DNA from: Arcobacter iocasae
GTDB taxonomy: Bacteria; Campylobacterota; Campylobacteria; Campylobacterales; Arcobacteraceae
Length of the DNA: 64,000 bases
Reading direction: 5' to 3'
NCBI RefSeq assembly: GCF_042214795.1
Contig: NZ_CP090177.1
Coordinates: 682,001-746,000 of the forward strand
Positions 1 through 8,884 of this stretch are shown piece after piece. Every line of letters begins with the position of its first letter. Within the stretch, counting starts at the first letter, position 1. The notes under the pieces are model-generated. The model had not been told where the DNA came from, did no database searches, and worked only from the letters and a program-made list of their open reading frames with translations. A program made the position numbers and the translations under genes.

Positions 1-642
1 CCCTGTAATTAAAATAAATTTTCTATTACAAAAATTGTAATTAATATTATTTAAAATCTCTTTTTCTAAATAATTGACTTTTATATTATTTATAGTTAAA
101 AATAAAGTATCAATCACACTATTTCCAACAATAAAAATATTTTTTTCATTAATATTTTCTTTTTGTAAATTTTCTTTTGCAATGATAGTAGGAGCAAAGT
201 GATATTTGGCAATTTTAGATGTCAATTGTCTATTTATTTCTTCAGGAAAAGGTGAATACCTATTATATGTTCTCAACCCCGCTTCTATATGTGCTACATC
301 TATTTGTTTATAGAAGGCAGATAAAGATGATATAAAAGATGTTGTTGTATCACCATGAACACAAACTAAATCAGGTTTGACATTTTCTAATACTTCTGAT
401 ACTTTTAAAAGTAATCTAGAAGTAAGAAGTTCTAATGTTTGATTTTGTTGCATAATATCTAAGTCAAAATCAGGTTTTACACTAAAAAATGACATTACAC
501 TATCAAGCATTTCTCTATGTTGAGCTGTTAGACAGATTTTTACATCAAAAGAATTATTATCTTTTAATTGCTTATATATAGGTATCATTTTAATCGCTTC
601 AGGTCTTGTCCCAAATATAAATAATATTTTTTTAAATTTCAT
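1..642 (-). CDS. wecB: UDP-N-acetylglucosamine 2-epimerase, non-hydrolysing (3'-truncated by window edge)
   Basis: The reading frame opens at the ATG at 640-642 and runs off the left edge, so about 214 N-terminal residues are visible. The N-terminus reads MKFKKILFIFGTRPEAIKM, and later VHGDTTTSF and HIEAGLRT appear. These are hallmarks of the GT-B-fold, non-hydrolysing epimerases (WecB/MnaA) that interconvert UDP-GlcNAc and UDP-ManNAc in the cytoplasm. Hydrolysing NeuC/LegG-type enzymes have a different N-terminal motif. The start overlaps the end of the FemAB-like gene by 11 bases, so the two are probably translationally coupled in the polysaccharide operon. UDP-ManNAc could feed the TviB-like dehydrogenase or a nonulosonate route. 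The family is clear; the exact product sugar is inference. Confidence 0.9.
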   Translation of the reverse strand, partial: MKFKKILFIFGTRPEAIKMIPIYKQLKDNNSFDVKICLTAQHREMLDSVMSFFSVKPDFDLDIMQQNQTLELLTSRLLLKVSEVLENVKPDLVCVHGDTTTSFISSLSAFYKQIDVAHIEAGLRTYNRYSPFPEEINRQLTSKIAKYHFAPTIIAKENLQKENINEKNIFIVGNSVIDTLFLTINNIKVNYLEKEILNNINYNFCNRKFILITG

Positions 643-1708
643 ACTTATCCAAACGCTCATTAATAATTTTTTTCATGTACTCTTTATCTCTAAACCACTC
701 ACCTCTAAAAAAAGGGAATATATCTGCCCCAAATCCAGATTTAAATCTACTAATACCTTGCATTTTATTATCTGCCACTTCTTGTGATACATTCGGATAC
801 CAATTCCAACCTATTTCATAATGAGTAAAATCATTTGATTTGAGATATTTTATAATCTCCCATTGAGCAAGATGTCCAATTCCTCTCTCTTTTTCATATT
901 CTGGTAATGTAGCACCACTATGGTAATATGCTTTACTTTTATAAACATTTACTATTTGTGCCGAGATAATTTTATCTTTGATTGTTGTCAATGCTAATAT
1001 AGAGTAATTATTAAGAATCCAATTATACATATTTCCCCAAGTTTCATCTGGTCTAGTTTGTCTACCTGATGCCTTAAAATGGATATCTTTATAAATCATA
1101 AAAAGTTCTTTTGTTATATTCTCAGAATTATATACTTTTGTAGAGGCTCCATTTTTTATTGCAACTTTTATGTCACTTTTCGTACCCTTCCTAAAATTTC
1201 TGAATAAAACATCCTCTTCTTTATCTAATTTAAGAATATTAGAACTTATTGTTGTATCTTGAAATTTATACTTAATAAGTGGATTAACTATTATTTTTGT
1301 ATTTAATATATTATCAATTAGGGGAGATATCCCAAATGTCATATAATCAATTTTTTCACTTTCCGAAATTTCAAAAATCTTTTGAAATACAAGCTTTTCT
1401 ATTTTATCTCTATTATTTTTTGATAAATTACTTGAAAAAGCTGGATAAAGAGTAGGTATTCCAGCCATATTAAATTCATTTTTTTCTTTTTCAAAAAAAA
1501 TATATTCTTTTATCAAAGGTGCGAATGCAACAATTTCATTATTTTCTATAATAGCAAAAGATAAATTTTTACTACCTTCTTTTCTCATATTTAATGTATA
1601 TTCAATCCAATTAGTTGAATGTTGAAACCAAATATCTAAAGATTGATTAAAAAAATATTCCAACTTATTCTTATCTATATTGTCAAATTCAATAATTTCT
1701 ATTGACAT
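632..1708 (-). CDS. FemAB/GNAT-like acyltransferase in sugar cluster
   Basis: This 358-residue protein has no signal peptide. Its second half (about 165-340) has the look of the FemAB/BioF2-type GNAT fold: the basic segment FRKGTKSDIK, then a 'YHSGATLPEYEKERGIGHL' stretch and EIGWN near the C-terminus. Members transfer acyl or aminoacyl groups to cell-wall precursors or to amino sugars. In this operon an N-acyltransferase acting on the amino group installed by the class III aminotransferase is the most natural role, but that is inference. The ATG lies immediately next to the cytidylyltransferase stop (zero gap), and the 3' end overlaps wecB. The substrate cannot be read from the sequence. Confidence 0.7.
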   Translation of the reverse strand: MSIEIIEFDNIDKNKLEYFFNQSLDIWFQHSTNWIEYTLNMRKEGSKNLSFAIIENNEIVAFAPLIKEYIFFEKEKNEFNMAGIPTLYPAFSSNLSKNNRDKIEKLVFQKIFEISESEKIDYMTFGISPLIDNILNTKIIVNPLIKYKFQDTTISSNILKLDKEEDVLFRNFRKGTKSDIKVAIKNGASTKVYNSENITKELFMIYKDIHFKASGRQTRPDETWGNMYNWILNNYSILALTTIKDKIISAQIVNVYKSKAYYHSGATLPEYEKERGIGHLAQWEIIKYLKSNDFTHYEIGWNWYPNVSQEVADNKMQGISRFKSGFGADIFPFFRGEWFRDKEYMKKIINERLDKYEI

Positions 1709-2446
1709 CTACTTCTTCCACCCTTGCCCAAAATAGTATTTATCATTTTTTTTCTTTACATCAGGATTAGAATTTAAAATTTCTATTATTTCATCAAGAT
1801 GTCCAAATGACTCTCTTTTTTTCAATTCTCTAAAAATAAAAGAAACTACTTCAAAATCTTCTGGATAATCAACAGTAATTCTATAATCCGAATAATTTTT
1901 TTCATTAAATAATTGTGTCTTACTATATTCTTTATTTTGCCAAAACTGAAATGTAACATGTTCTCTAAAATGAAAATCTTTAATTTCTTTATATGCTTTT
2001 GATAATGATTCCATACTAAAAACTTCTGTATCTGTACCATCAGGAAAAGTATTTGTCTCAAGGGGAACTGTATTTCCACAATAATCTACATTATCCTCTT
2101 TAAATTTATCTATTACTTTATCTATTATTAGTGGATCAACTAAAGGACAATCTGCCGTTAATCGTACAATAATATCAGCTTTATAATATTTTGCACACTC
2201 ATAATAACGACTTAAAACATCATTTTCACTACCTCTAAAGCATTCTATCCCATAATCATTACAAAAGTTTTCTATAACATCATCTTGTTTCAAAATACTA
2301 GTAGCAATAACCACTTTATCTATTCTTTTTGAGGCTAAGACTCTATCTAATTGATATTCCATTAATATTTTATTATCAATCTTCTTCATTACTTTACCGG
2401 GAAGTCTTGAACTTCCCATTCTTGATTGTATAATTGCAATTATCAT
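1709..2446 (-). CDS. SpsF-like cytidylyltransferase (CMP-sugar synthase family)
   Basis: This 245-residue protein starts MIIAIIQSRMGSSRLPGKV, the nucleotide-binding loop of the cytidylyltransferase family that includes SpsF, NeuA, PseF and LegF. RLTADCPLVDP further in supplies the conserved metal-binding acidic segment. The family activates 3-deoxy-2-keto sugars with CTP. Spacing is tight on both sides: 15 bases from the methyltransferase and none to the FemAB-like gene. The NeuB-type condensing domain four genes upstream would supply the nonulosonate substrate, the same SpsE/SpsF pairing known from Bacillus spore-coat loci. The family is secure; the specific CMP-sugar is inferred. Confidence 0.8.
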   Translation of the reverse strand: MIIAIIQSRMGSSRLPGKVMKKIDNKILMEYQLDRVLASKRIDKVVIATSILKQDDVIENFCNDYGIECFRGSENDVLSRYYECAKYYKADIIVRLTADCPLVDPLIIDKVIDKFKEDNVDYCGNTVPLETNTFPDGTDTEVFSMESLSKAYKEIKDFHFREHVTFQFWQNKEYSKTQLFNEKNYSDYRITVDYPEDFEVVSFIFRELKKRESFGHLDEIIEILNSNPDVKKKNDKYYFGQGWKK

Positions 2447-2461
2447 TTATAAACCCTTATT

Positions 2462-3307
2462 TTATTTTCTATATATAAGCGACATCATATTTCCATAAAA
2501 TGCAGGAGATACAAAATTAATCTTATTATTTTTGCGCTTCATTTTTATAGCTTCTGCAACTTTTAAAATATCATCTTCAATATTAGAATAAGGGGTCTCT
2601 TCATATAAAAACTTCCTATTCAATTCTTTCATGTCAAATTTATTTAAATAATTTTTAAAATGATTTGGATTAAAGTGCATTAAATGTTCTTCGGGAGTAT
2701 GTTGATTCCATTTTTCTTTAAAAAGTTCACAACTAACTGCATCTGAATTAGGTGTACTAGTTATATACAATAAACCATCTTTATTTAACAATTCATATGC
2801 CTTTTCTAAATACTTTTTAGGATATGGAATATGCTCTATAACTCCTCGAAAGACGATTAAATCAAATTTTTCTTTTATATTTAATTCATTAAATACACCT
2901 TCATATATTTTATATTTATTCTTTGCTTCTCTTGCAGCTTCTTCACCAAATTCTACTCCAAAACATTCATGACCATCTTTAGAAAACTCATCTAAAAAAA
3001 ATCCTCCACTACATCCAACATCAAGCACTTTTAATAATTTTTTGTGAAAGTAATCTTTTACATAATTATATTCAATAATATACATTTCTTTTCTAAGAAG
3101 ATTCAAAGATAAATCTTCTTGGTGTATTTCAGAAAAATAATTAGAATAATAATTTATTAATCCTTTAGAATTTAATCTATTCTTTACAAATATTAAAGAG
3201 CAACTTTTACATTTTACTGTAACAAAACCTCTAAGAGGATCTCCCCACTTCTCATTCTCACACGATTCACACCAAGGACAACTATCTAAATTTTCTGTGT
3301 TTTCCAT
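2462..3307 (-). CDS. class I SAM methyltransferase with N-terminal zinc ribbon
   Basis: The 281-residue protein has two parts. Residues 9-36 carry four cysteines as CPWCESC and CKSC, a likely zinc ribbon. From about residue 90 a Rossmann methyltransferase follows, with motif I as VLDVGCSGGFF and the later FRGVIEHIPYP segment typical of Methyltransf_23-type enzymes. Such ribbon-plus-methyltransferase proteins are common in O-antigen and capsule loci, where they methylate sugars or sugar nucleotides. It lies one base downstream of the Rossmann gene's stop, inside the same operon. The substrate is unknown. Confidence 0.8.
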   Translation of the reverse strand: MENTENLDSCPWCESCENEKWGDPLRGFVTVKCKSCSLIFVKNRLNSKGLINYYSNYFSEIHQEDLSLNLLRKEMYIIEYNYVKDYFHKKLLKVLDVGCSGGFFLDEFSKDGHECFGVEFGEEAAREAKNKYKIYEGVFNELNIKEKFDLIVFRGVIEHIPYPKKYLEKAYELLNKDGLLYITSTPNSDAVSCELFKEKWNQHTPEEHLMHFNPNHFKNYLNKFDMKELNRKFLYEETPYSNIEDDILKVAEAIKMKRKNNKINFVSPAFYGNMMSLIYRK

Positions 3308-3308
3308 A

Positions 3309-4400
3309 TTAATCTCCTAAACTAAATATAAATTCATTTTCTAATTTTAAAATATTTTCTTTATCATGATCTTCTAAGTTATCCTTAAATGTACCATCAC
3401 CATTTGCAACTCCAATTACATATGATGGAGTAATTATATTATCAACAACAATATCTCCACTAGAACCAAAATAACCACCAGCAACTATAGAACAATATTC
3501 TAAATTTCTTTTACCATAAGAATTTTTGAATATATCATTCAATCTCAAAACTTCATAAATATAACCTTCTAAAGCTGCTGATACATCAGTACGCCATATT
3601 TCTATATTGTTTTTTTGAGAAAAAGTTATTGCTTCTTTTGTAAGATTATTTTTGCCTAAATCTATTATTATACAATCTTTTTTTACACTCTTAATTATGT
3701 CTTTTGTTATTATAGGAACCCCATCTGTTGATCCTATAAGTATATCAGATTGAAAAGAAGTTTGTAGAATATCTTCATGATAATGAATACGTGCTATCGT
3801 ATTTTTAGATTTTATAAAATTAAGTCCTCTTTCGATACTATAACCCTTTAAAGAGTCTCTTCTATATATATGGACATTAGCACCACTTTCTACTAATTTT
3901 AATGCCAATTTAGAACCTATATTTCCAGAACCTAAAATAGATATTTTTTTTTCACTTAAGAGTAATAATCTTAGACTTATAAATAACCATGCAGCATTGA
4001 CCGTTAAATCATTTGGCTTAAATTCAAAGACCTTACTTTTCTTTATGTTTAAAAAACAATATTTTGAAAAATTACTAGTATCAATTTTATCAATAGTATT
4101 TATTGACATTGATTCTTCAATATAATTTTTATTATTGCTAACATGTTTTAATGGAATTTTTTTCTCACTATCAACTAAAATAAAATCAACTTCCCCATCA
4201 ATATTTTTAATTAATAAAGACAGAATATTTACATCAAAAATCACACATCCACACACAGAGAAATCATTGTTTTTCCGAATTGGCGTTAAATAAGGGAGTA
4301 ATTCTTGTTTTGTAGTTGTAGAAATAGTAAAAACAGTTTTTATATTATAACTTTTCATTATTTTAATATTTTTGTTAACTTTATCTAAAAAATTATCCAT
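3309..4400 (-). CDS. orphan NAD(P)-binding Rossmann protein
   Basis: This 363-residue protein has a nucleotide-binding motif at about 155-185 (ISILGSGNIGSKLALKL) followed by an acidic/basic strand end, HIYRRD, that could prefer NADP. A second conserved patch near the C-terminus reads VAGGYFGSSGDIVVDN. The N-terminal 130 residues are unlike any family I can name. The overall layout, a substrate domain plus a central dinucleotide fold, recalls glutamyl-tRNA reductase or D-hydroxyacid dehydrogenases. The gene overlaps the end of the flavoprotein-NeuB fusion by 8 bases, so the two are probably co-translated. An oxidoreductase step on the same sugar is a reasonable guess, not a demonstrated function. 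Confidence 0.6.
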   Translation of the reverse strand: MDNFLDKVNKNIKIMKSYNIKTVFTISTTTKQELLPYLTPIRKNNDFSVCGCVIFDVNILSLLIKNIDGEVDFILVDSEKKIPLKHVSNNKNYIEESMSINTIDKIDTSNFSKYCFLNIKKSKVFEFKPNDLTVNAAWLFISLRLLLLSEKKISILGSGNIGSKLALKLVESGANVHIYRRDSLKGYSIERGLNFIKSKNTIARIHYHEDILQTSFQSDILIGSTDGVPIITKDIIKSVKKDCIIIDLGKNNLTKEAITFSQKNNIEIWRTDVSAALEGYIYEVLRLNDIFKNSYGKRNLEYCSIVAGGYFGSSGDIVVDNIITPSYVIGVANGDGTFKDNLEDHDKENILKLENEFIFSLGD

Positions 4401-6789
4401 TTACACTCTTTTTACTACTAATTAAATCCCATGTAATGGGAGTATCTTTTTTTACATCTTTTGTAAAATATTGTCCCAATACAATATTTTCATATTTTGA
4501 ATAAATACCATATGCAGGGCCTTTATATATAATATCATCTTCAGTAATTTGCTCTCCTGCTTTAATATCTCTATTAGCATACATGGTTTTTCTAAACCTA
4601 ATAATTGTTGACATCTCATCTGGAGAAGATTGTTTAATACCATCGCCCAATGCTTCTTCTATTAGCCTTATTTTTAGAACCATATCTTTTAATTCACTAG
4701 GAATAAGGGATAAGATATGATCTGGTCCTTCCATTCTCTTATCAACTGTAAAATGCTTTTCTATAACATTAGCTCCTCTAGCAACGGCAGCTAAACTTAC
4801 TGTATCTCCAATAACATGATCAGAAAGTCCTACAGGAAGTCCACCAAATGCTTGTCTCATAGTATCTATTGCTTTGATATTCATACTCTCAGGAGGACAA
4901 GGGTAAGATGAAGTGCATTGAAGTAATATTACATTTTTATTTCCAGTTGATGCTACTACCTGTAATGCATCTTCAACTTCTGATAAATTTGACATACCAG
5001 TCGAGATAATAATTGGTTTTTGAGTAGCTGCAACTTTTTTTATCAATGGCAAATTTACTAAATCAAATGAAGCTATTTTATAACAATCAACATTTAATAT
5101 CTCAAGCTCATCAACACTTTCTAAATCAAATGGTGCAGAAAATATTATGGTTCTATCTTTTGCATAGTCAAATAATTCTTTTGTTTGATCTATTGATAGT
5201 TCATTTTTCTTAAACATCTCAAAATCAGTTTCTTCTGTTCCAAGTATTTTTTCCACATATCTTGACGTTTTCCCATTTTTAGCAACCCTATGTTTACTTT
5301 TAAAACTTTGTAGTTTAACTGCATTTGCACCATTTTCAATGGCCAAATCAATTAATTCTTTCGCTAAAGTTAGGTCACCATTATGATTTAACCCAATTTC
5401 AGCTATTATAAAAGTACTTTCACCCTCTCCAATGTTAAATCCAGAAATATTAACTTTTTTCTTAAATGAAAGGCGGGGGATAGTTTTATCAATTTTATTA
5501 ATGCTAAAAGTTTTATTTGTCAATACTTCTACTAAGTCAATAGCTTTACCAAATAGTACTTGTAAATCTGAATATGCATATTCAGCTAAACTACCTATAG
5601 TATACATATTTCCTATTGAGTCAATAGTTGCCTTTGTAGAAGCCAATTCATTTTGATAACCCACAAAAAACATAGGATAGACTTCTGGTAACTTTATCAA
5701 TTTTGCATCTAAAATATTAGATTCTACATCTGTTAAACCAAGTTGTAAAAACTGTTTTTTTACATCATTGATAAGTTTCTTCTCATCCATCATATCATAT
5801 TTATCACCTACACTATATGTTATTTCACAACACATAATAGTTTTATTTAAATTAGGATTTTTAACAAATGAATTTTGATCTGATACTCTATTAAAATATA
5901 TTTCTTTATCATCAATATAAATAAAATCTATACCTTTAGGCAAGATATCAATATGATTTAGTTCTAAAAATACTAAAACAACTCCCCTGTACTTTAAATT
6001 TGTTGGTTTGTTAATAAATTTACTAGTTACAGTATACGATGTTGTATTTATGACTACATCACTATTTTTAATATTAATTACTCTTTTATCTGTTTCAATA
6101 GTAGAAATTCTTGAATTATTTAAATGTAGTTTTTTTATATTTTCATTTGTGCTTATAATTTTTTCAAATTTAAGTATTTTATTTTTTAAACTATTAATAA
6201 TAGTTCCACTACCTTCATTTCCAACAGCTGCCCATTGTCCCCAATAAAAAGGAGTAGCTTTTTCTCTGATTTGTATTCGCTTTGGTGCCCAATTTGCATC
6301 TAATTCTGTTGTAGGAATTCCCCACAATTTTTCAGGATATCTTATGAAAAACATCTCTTGTAAAGTTTTTCCTGCAAGTGCTTGTATATATTCATAATAA
6401 TTCTTTGCATTAATAGTATCACTTTGATTACAATGCTCAAGTTCTTTGTAAATAATTGTTTTAATATCAGTGGGTAAACTATCTACAAATTCTTTAGAAA
6501 TTGGATAATCAAAATATTGACCATCTCTTAAATTTTTACTCCAATGTTCTCTTTGATAAAATAACCCTTTAAATTCACTTTCCCAATATTCTTCTATGTC
6601 CTTATCTGGTGTATGATAAATATGTGGTCCCAAATCAACTTCTCGATCTTTCCAAAAAAATGTTTTAGCAAGACCACCTACATTTGCATCTTTTTCTATA
6701 ATTTCAACTTTTTGACCTTTTTTTAGAAGCTCATAAGCTAAAGTTAATCCTGTAACTCCTCCGCCTAAAATGTAGTATTTTTTTACCAT
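4393..6789 (-). CDS. fusion of FAD-dependent oxidoreductase and NeuB-type sialic acid synthase
   Basis: A single 798-codon frame encodes two enzymes. Residues 1-430 are a flavoprotein related to UDP-galactopyranose mutase and protoporphyrinogen-oxidase-like proteins: ILGGGVTGLTLAYEL at the N-terminus, then LWGIPTTELDANWAPKR, and a C-terminal FAD strand near YTIGSLAEYAYSD. Residues from about 446 to 720 are a NeuB/LegI/PseI synthase, with AEIGLNHNGD, KLQSF, GLSDHVIGD, IEKHFT and MEGPDH. These enzymes condense phosphoenolpyruvate with a 6-carbon amino sugar to make a nonulosonic acid. Residues 730-795 form the usual C-terminal SAF (antifreeze-like) domain. The expected NeuB motifs are present, so the synthase is probably active. 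The start overlaps the SDR stop (6783-6789). The fused flavoenzyme is unusual and its reaction is not known to me. Confidence 0.85.
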   Translation of the reverse strand: MVKKYYILGGGVTGLTLAYELLKKGQKVEIIEKDANVGGLAKTFFWKDREVDLGPHIYHTPDKDIEEYWESEFKGLFYQREHWSKNLRDGQYFDYPISKEFVDSLPTDIKTIIYKELEHCNQSDTINAKNYYEYIQALAGKTLQEMFFIRYPEKLWGIPTTELDANWAPKRIQIREKATPFYWGQWAAVGNEGSGTIINSLKNKILKFEKIISTNENIKKLHLNNSRISTIETDKRVINIKNSDVVINTTSYTVTSKFINKPTNLKYRGVVLVFLELNHIDILPKGIDFIYIDDKEIYFNRVSDQNSFVKNPNLNKTIMCCEITYSVGDKYDMMDEKKLINDVKKQFLQLGLTDVESNILDAKLIKLPEVYPMFFVGYQNELASTKATIDSIGNMYTIGSLAEYAYSDLQVLFGKAIDLVEVLTNKTFSINKIDKTIPRLSFKKKVNISGFNIGEGESTFIIAEIGLNHNGDLTLAKELIDLAIENGANAVKLQSFKSKHRVAKNGKTSRYVEKILGTEETDFEMFKKNELSIDQTKELFDYAKDRTIIFSAPFDLESVDELEILNVDCYKIASFDLVNLPLIKKVAATQKPIIISTGMSNLSEVEDALQVVASTGNKNVILLQCTSSYPCPPESMNIKAIDTMRQAFGGLPVGLSDHVIGDTVSLAAVARGANVIEKHFTVDKRMEGPDHILSLIPSELKDMVLKIRLIEEALGDGIKQSSPDEMSTIIRFRKTMYANRDIKAGEQITEDDIIYKGPAYGIYSKYENIVLGQYFTKDVKKDTPITWDLISSKKSVNG

Positions 6790-7496
6790 GCTACAAAACC
6801 ACCATCTACTGTAATATTTTGTCCATTTAAATACATATTTTCTTCTGAAATTAAAAATTTTAATGCTGATTGTAAATCATCTGGAGTTCCCATACGATTC
6901 ATTGGATTTTTACTAACATAGTTATTTATAAATTCTTGAGATTGATTATTAAAAATTCCACCGGGAGAAATACAATTTGTTTGAATGCCATATTTACCAA
7001 AATGAGTAGCCATATATTTAGTCATATGAATAATTCCAGCTTTTGTAGCTGAATAAACTTCTGAATTATTTCTACCACTATCACCATATATTCTTTCATC
7101 ACTACTAACTTGTCCGTATATAGAGCCTATATTAATAATTTTACCAAATTTTTGGTTTTTCATAATCTTTATGGCACTTTGAGACATTAAAAAAGTCCCC
7201 AAAAGGTTCACATTCATAACTTGCATAAATTCTTTTGCTGTTCTTTCCTCAAAAGGTGTAAAAACACCAATTCCCGCATTATTAATTAATATATCTACTC
7301 TCTTTATAGATTTATGAAAATCATGAACTTCTTTTTCATTTGTAATATCTAATTTTACAAATTTAATTTTATCTGAGTATTCAATATCATCAACGTTTAT
7401 ATCAATTGCATAAACAAAATAATCAAGATTCACTAAAGTTTTTAAATAAGCATGGCCTAATTGACCATTTGCACCAGTAAGTATTGCTATTTTCAT
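6783..7496 (-). CDS. short-chain dehydrogenase/reductase (PtmA-like)
   Basis: The 237-residue protein is a classical SDR: a TGANGQLG nucleotide loop at 7-14, NNAG at 72-75, a catalytic Ser at 125 (INIGSIYG), and Tyr148/Lys152 in the YxxxK motif (VYSATKAG). It ends with the family's VDGG. Overall character is close to PtmA, the oxidoreductase of Campylobacter flagellin legionaminic-acid loci, which fits a cluster carrying a NeuB-type synthase and a cytidylyltransferase. The ATG at 7496 follows a good AGGA ribosome site, and the stop overlaps the start of the fusion gene. The SDR family is certain; the PtmA equivalence is inference. Confidence 0.85.
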   Translation of the reverse strand: MKIAILTGANGQLGHAYLKTLVNLDYFVYAIDINVDDIEYSDKIKFVKLDITNEKEVHDFHKSIKRVDILINNAGIGVFTPFEERTAKEFMQVMNVNLLGTFLMSQSAIKIMKNQKFGKIINIGSIYGQVSSDERIYGDSGRNNSEVYSATKAGIIHMTKYMATHFGKYGIQTNCISPGGIFNNQSQEFINNYVSKNPMNRMGTPDDLQSALKFLISEENMYLNGQNITVDGGFVAW

Positions 7497-7513
7497 ATTA
7501 TTTAATTCCTCTT

Positions 7514-8839
7514 TTAATTATATTTTCTAAAAACAGGTTTAACTGCTTCTCCCACTAAATATTTTTCATATCCATTTTCTAATGCTTTTTTATAAACTTT
7601 CAATGATTTTTCAAATGCATTTATTGTATAGTTAACTTCTTTTTGCCTATGAGATGCCATAACATAAAATAAACCATTAAATAATACACCATTTTTTATC
7701 ATCTCTTGAAATAATAAAGTTTTAAAATAAGAAGAATCTTTCATCTCATAATTTTTACAATTTATAGTCATAAAGATATCATAATCACCAATAATTTCAA
7801 TATACTTTTCTAAGTTATTATTTTTAATAACTTTATTCAATCCTAACTTTAGTTTTAATCCAAACTTCCAATTTTTTTCAATAATTTTATTTTTCTTTAA
7901 TTTTTTTATAGTTTCCATCATTGCTGCTAAACCATGACTTTCTGAACCATGTGTAGTAGATACCAAAAAGACTTTTTCACTTCCTTTATTTTTAATTCCA
8001 CCTAAATTCATTATTTCTTTTTTTCCAGTTAATGCACAAAAAGAATACCCATTTGCGATTCCTTTACCCCATGTAGATAGGTCAGGCTTGACTCCAAAAA
8101 ATTCTTGTCCTCCACCTAAATGCCATTTACACCCTAAAATCATTTCATCCAAAATAAATACTGCACCATGCTTCTTACATAACTTTTGAACTTTTAGTAA
8201 ATAATCTTTGTGAGGAGCTTTAAATTTTGTAGCTTCCATAATTACAGCTGCAATATTATTTTTAGTTTTTGAAAAAAGTTTTTCTAAACTTTCAATTGAA
8301 TTATAAGAAAACTTTAATGTTAAATCTTTTATAACATTAGGAATACCTGCATCACATTCTGTACTACCTATAAACCAATCATCATAACTAAAAAATGGAT
8401 ATTCTTGAGGTACAGCGACATACTCTTTATTTGTGAAAGTTCTACTTAATTTAACTGCAGCAGTAGTTGCTGTAGAACCATTTTTAGTAAATTTAATCAT
8501 TTCATGATTTTTAGCAACATTTTTAAGAAAAAATTTAGCCGCTTTTAATTCAAGTTCACTAGGTCTTGAAAAATTAACGCCTTTATTAATTTCAGAACAA
8601 ACCGCATTATTAATATCTTTATCTGCATGCCCAATAGATATAGAAGTTAATCCCATACCCCATTCCAAAAACTTATTACCATCTATATCCCATATCCAAG
8701 CACCTTTACCATGACTTATTGCTCCTGGTGATAGTTCAGGAAACTGATCATCGCCCTTTGAATAAGTATGTGCTCCACCAGGTATAAATGAGTGAACATT
8801 TTTTGAATAAATTTTTGATTTTTTAAAGTTTTTTATCAT
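7514..8839 (-). CDS. class III PLP aminotransferase (glutamate-1-semialdehyde aminomutase-like)
   Basis: The 441-residue protein has the class III fold. Early on it has PGGAHTYSKGDDQFPE, then KFTKNGSTATTAAVKL for phosphate binding, DEMILGCKW for the pyridine-ring aspartate, and the Schiff-base lysine in STWGKGIANGYS at about residue 259. HemL-like enzymes of this kind in surface-polysaccharide loci act as sugar or keto-acid aminotransferases. It sits between rfbB, whose dTDP-4-keto-6-deoxyglucose is a typical aminotransferase substrate, and the SDR. Most sugar aminotransferases belong to the DegT class rather than class III, so the substrate remains open. The start follows a GGAAAC site. Confidence 0.8.
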   Translation of the reverse strand: MIKNFKKSKIYSKNVHSFIPGGAHTYSKGDDQFPELSPGAISHGKGAWIWDIDGNKFLEWGMGLTSISIGHADKDINNAVCSEINKGVNFSRPSELELKAAKFFLKNVAKNHEMIKFTKNGSTATTAAVKLSRTFTNKEYVAVPQEYPFFSYDDWFIGSTECDAGIPNVIKDLTLKFSYNSIESLEKLFSKTKNNIAAVIMEATKFKAPHKDYLLKVQKLCKKHGAVFILDEMILGCKWHLGGGQEFFGVKPDLSTWGKGIANGYSFCALTGKKEIMNLGGIKNKGSEKVFLVSTTHGSESHGLAAMMETIKKLKKNKIIEKNWKFGLKLKLGLNKVIKNNNLEKYIEIIGDYDIFMTINCKNYEMKDSSYFKTLLFQEMIKNGVLFNGLFYVMASHRQKEVNYTINAFEKSLKVYKKALENGYEKYLVGEAVKPVFRKYN

Positions 8840-8884
8840 TTCTTAGTTTCCTTATTCTCATAATTTTAAATTAATTTAGTAAAA

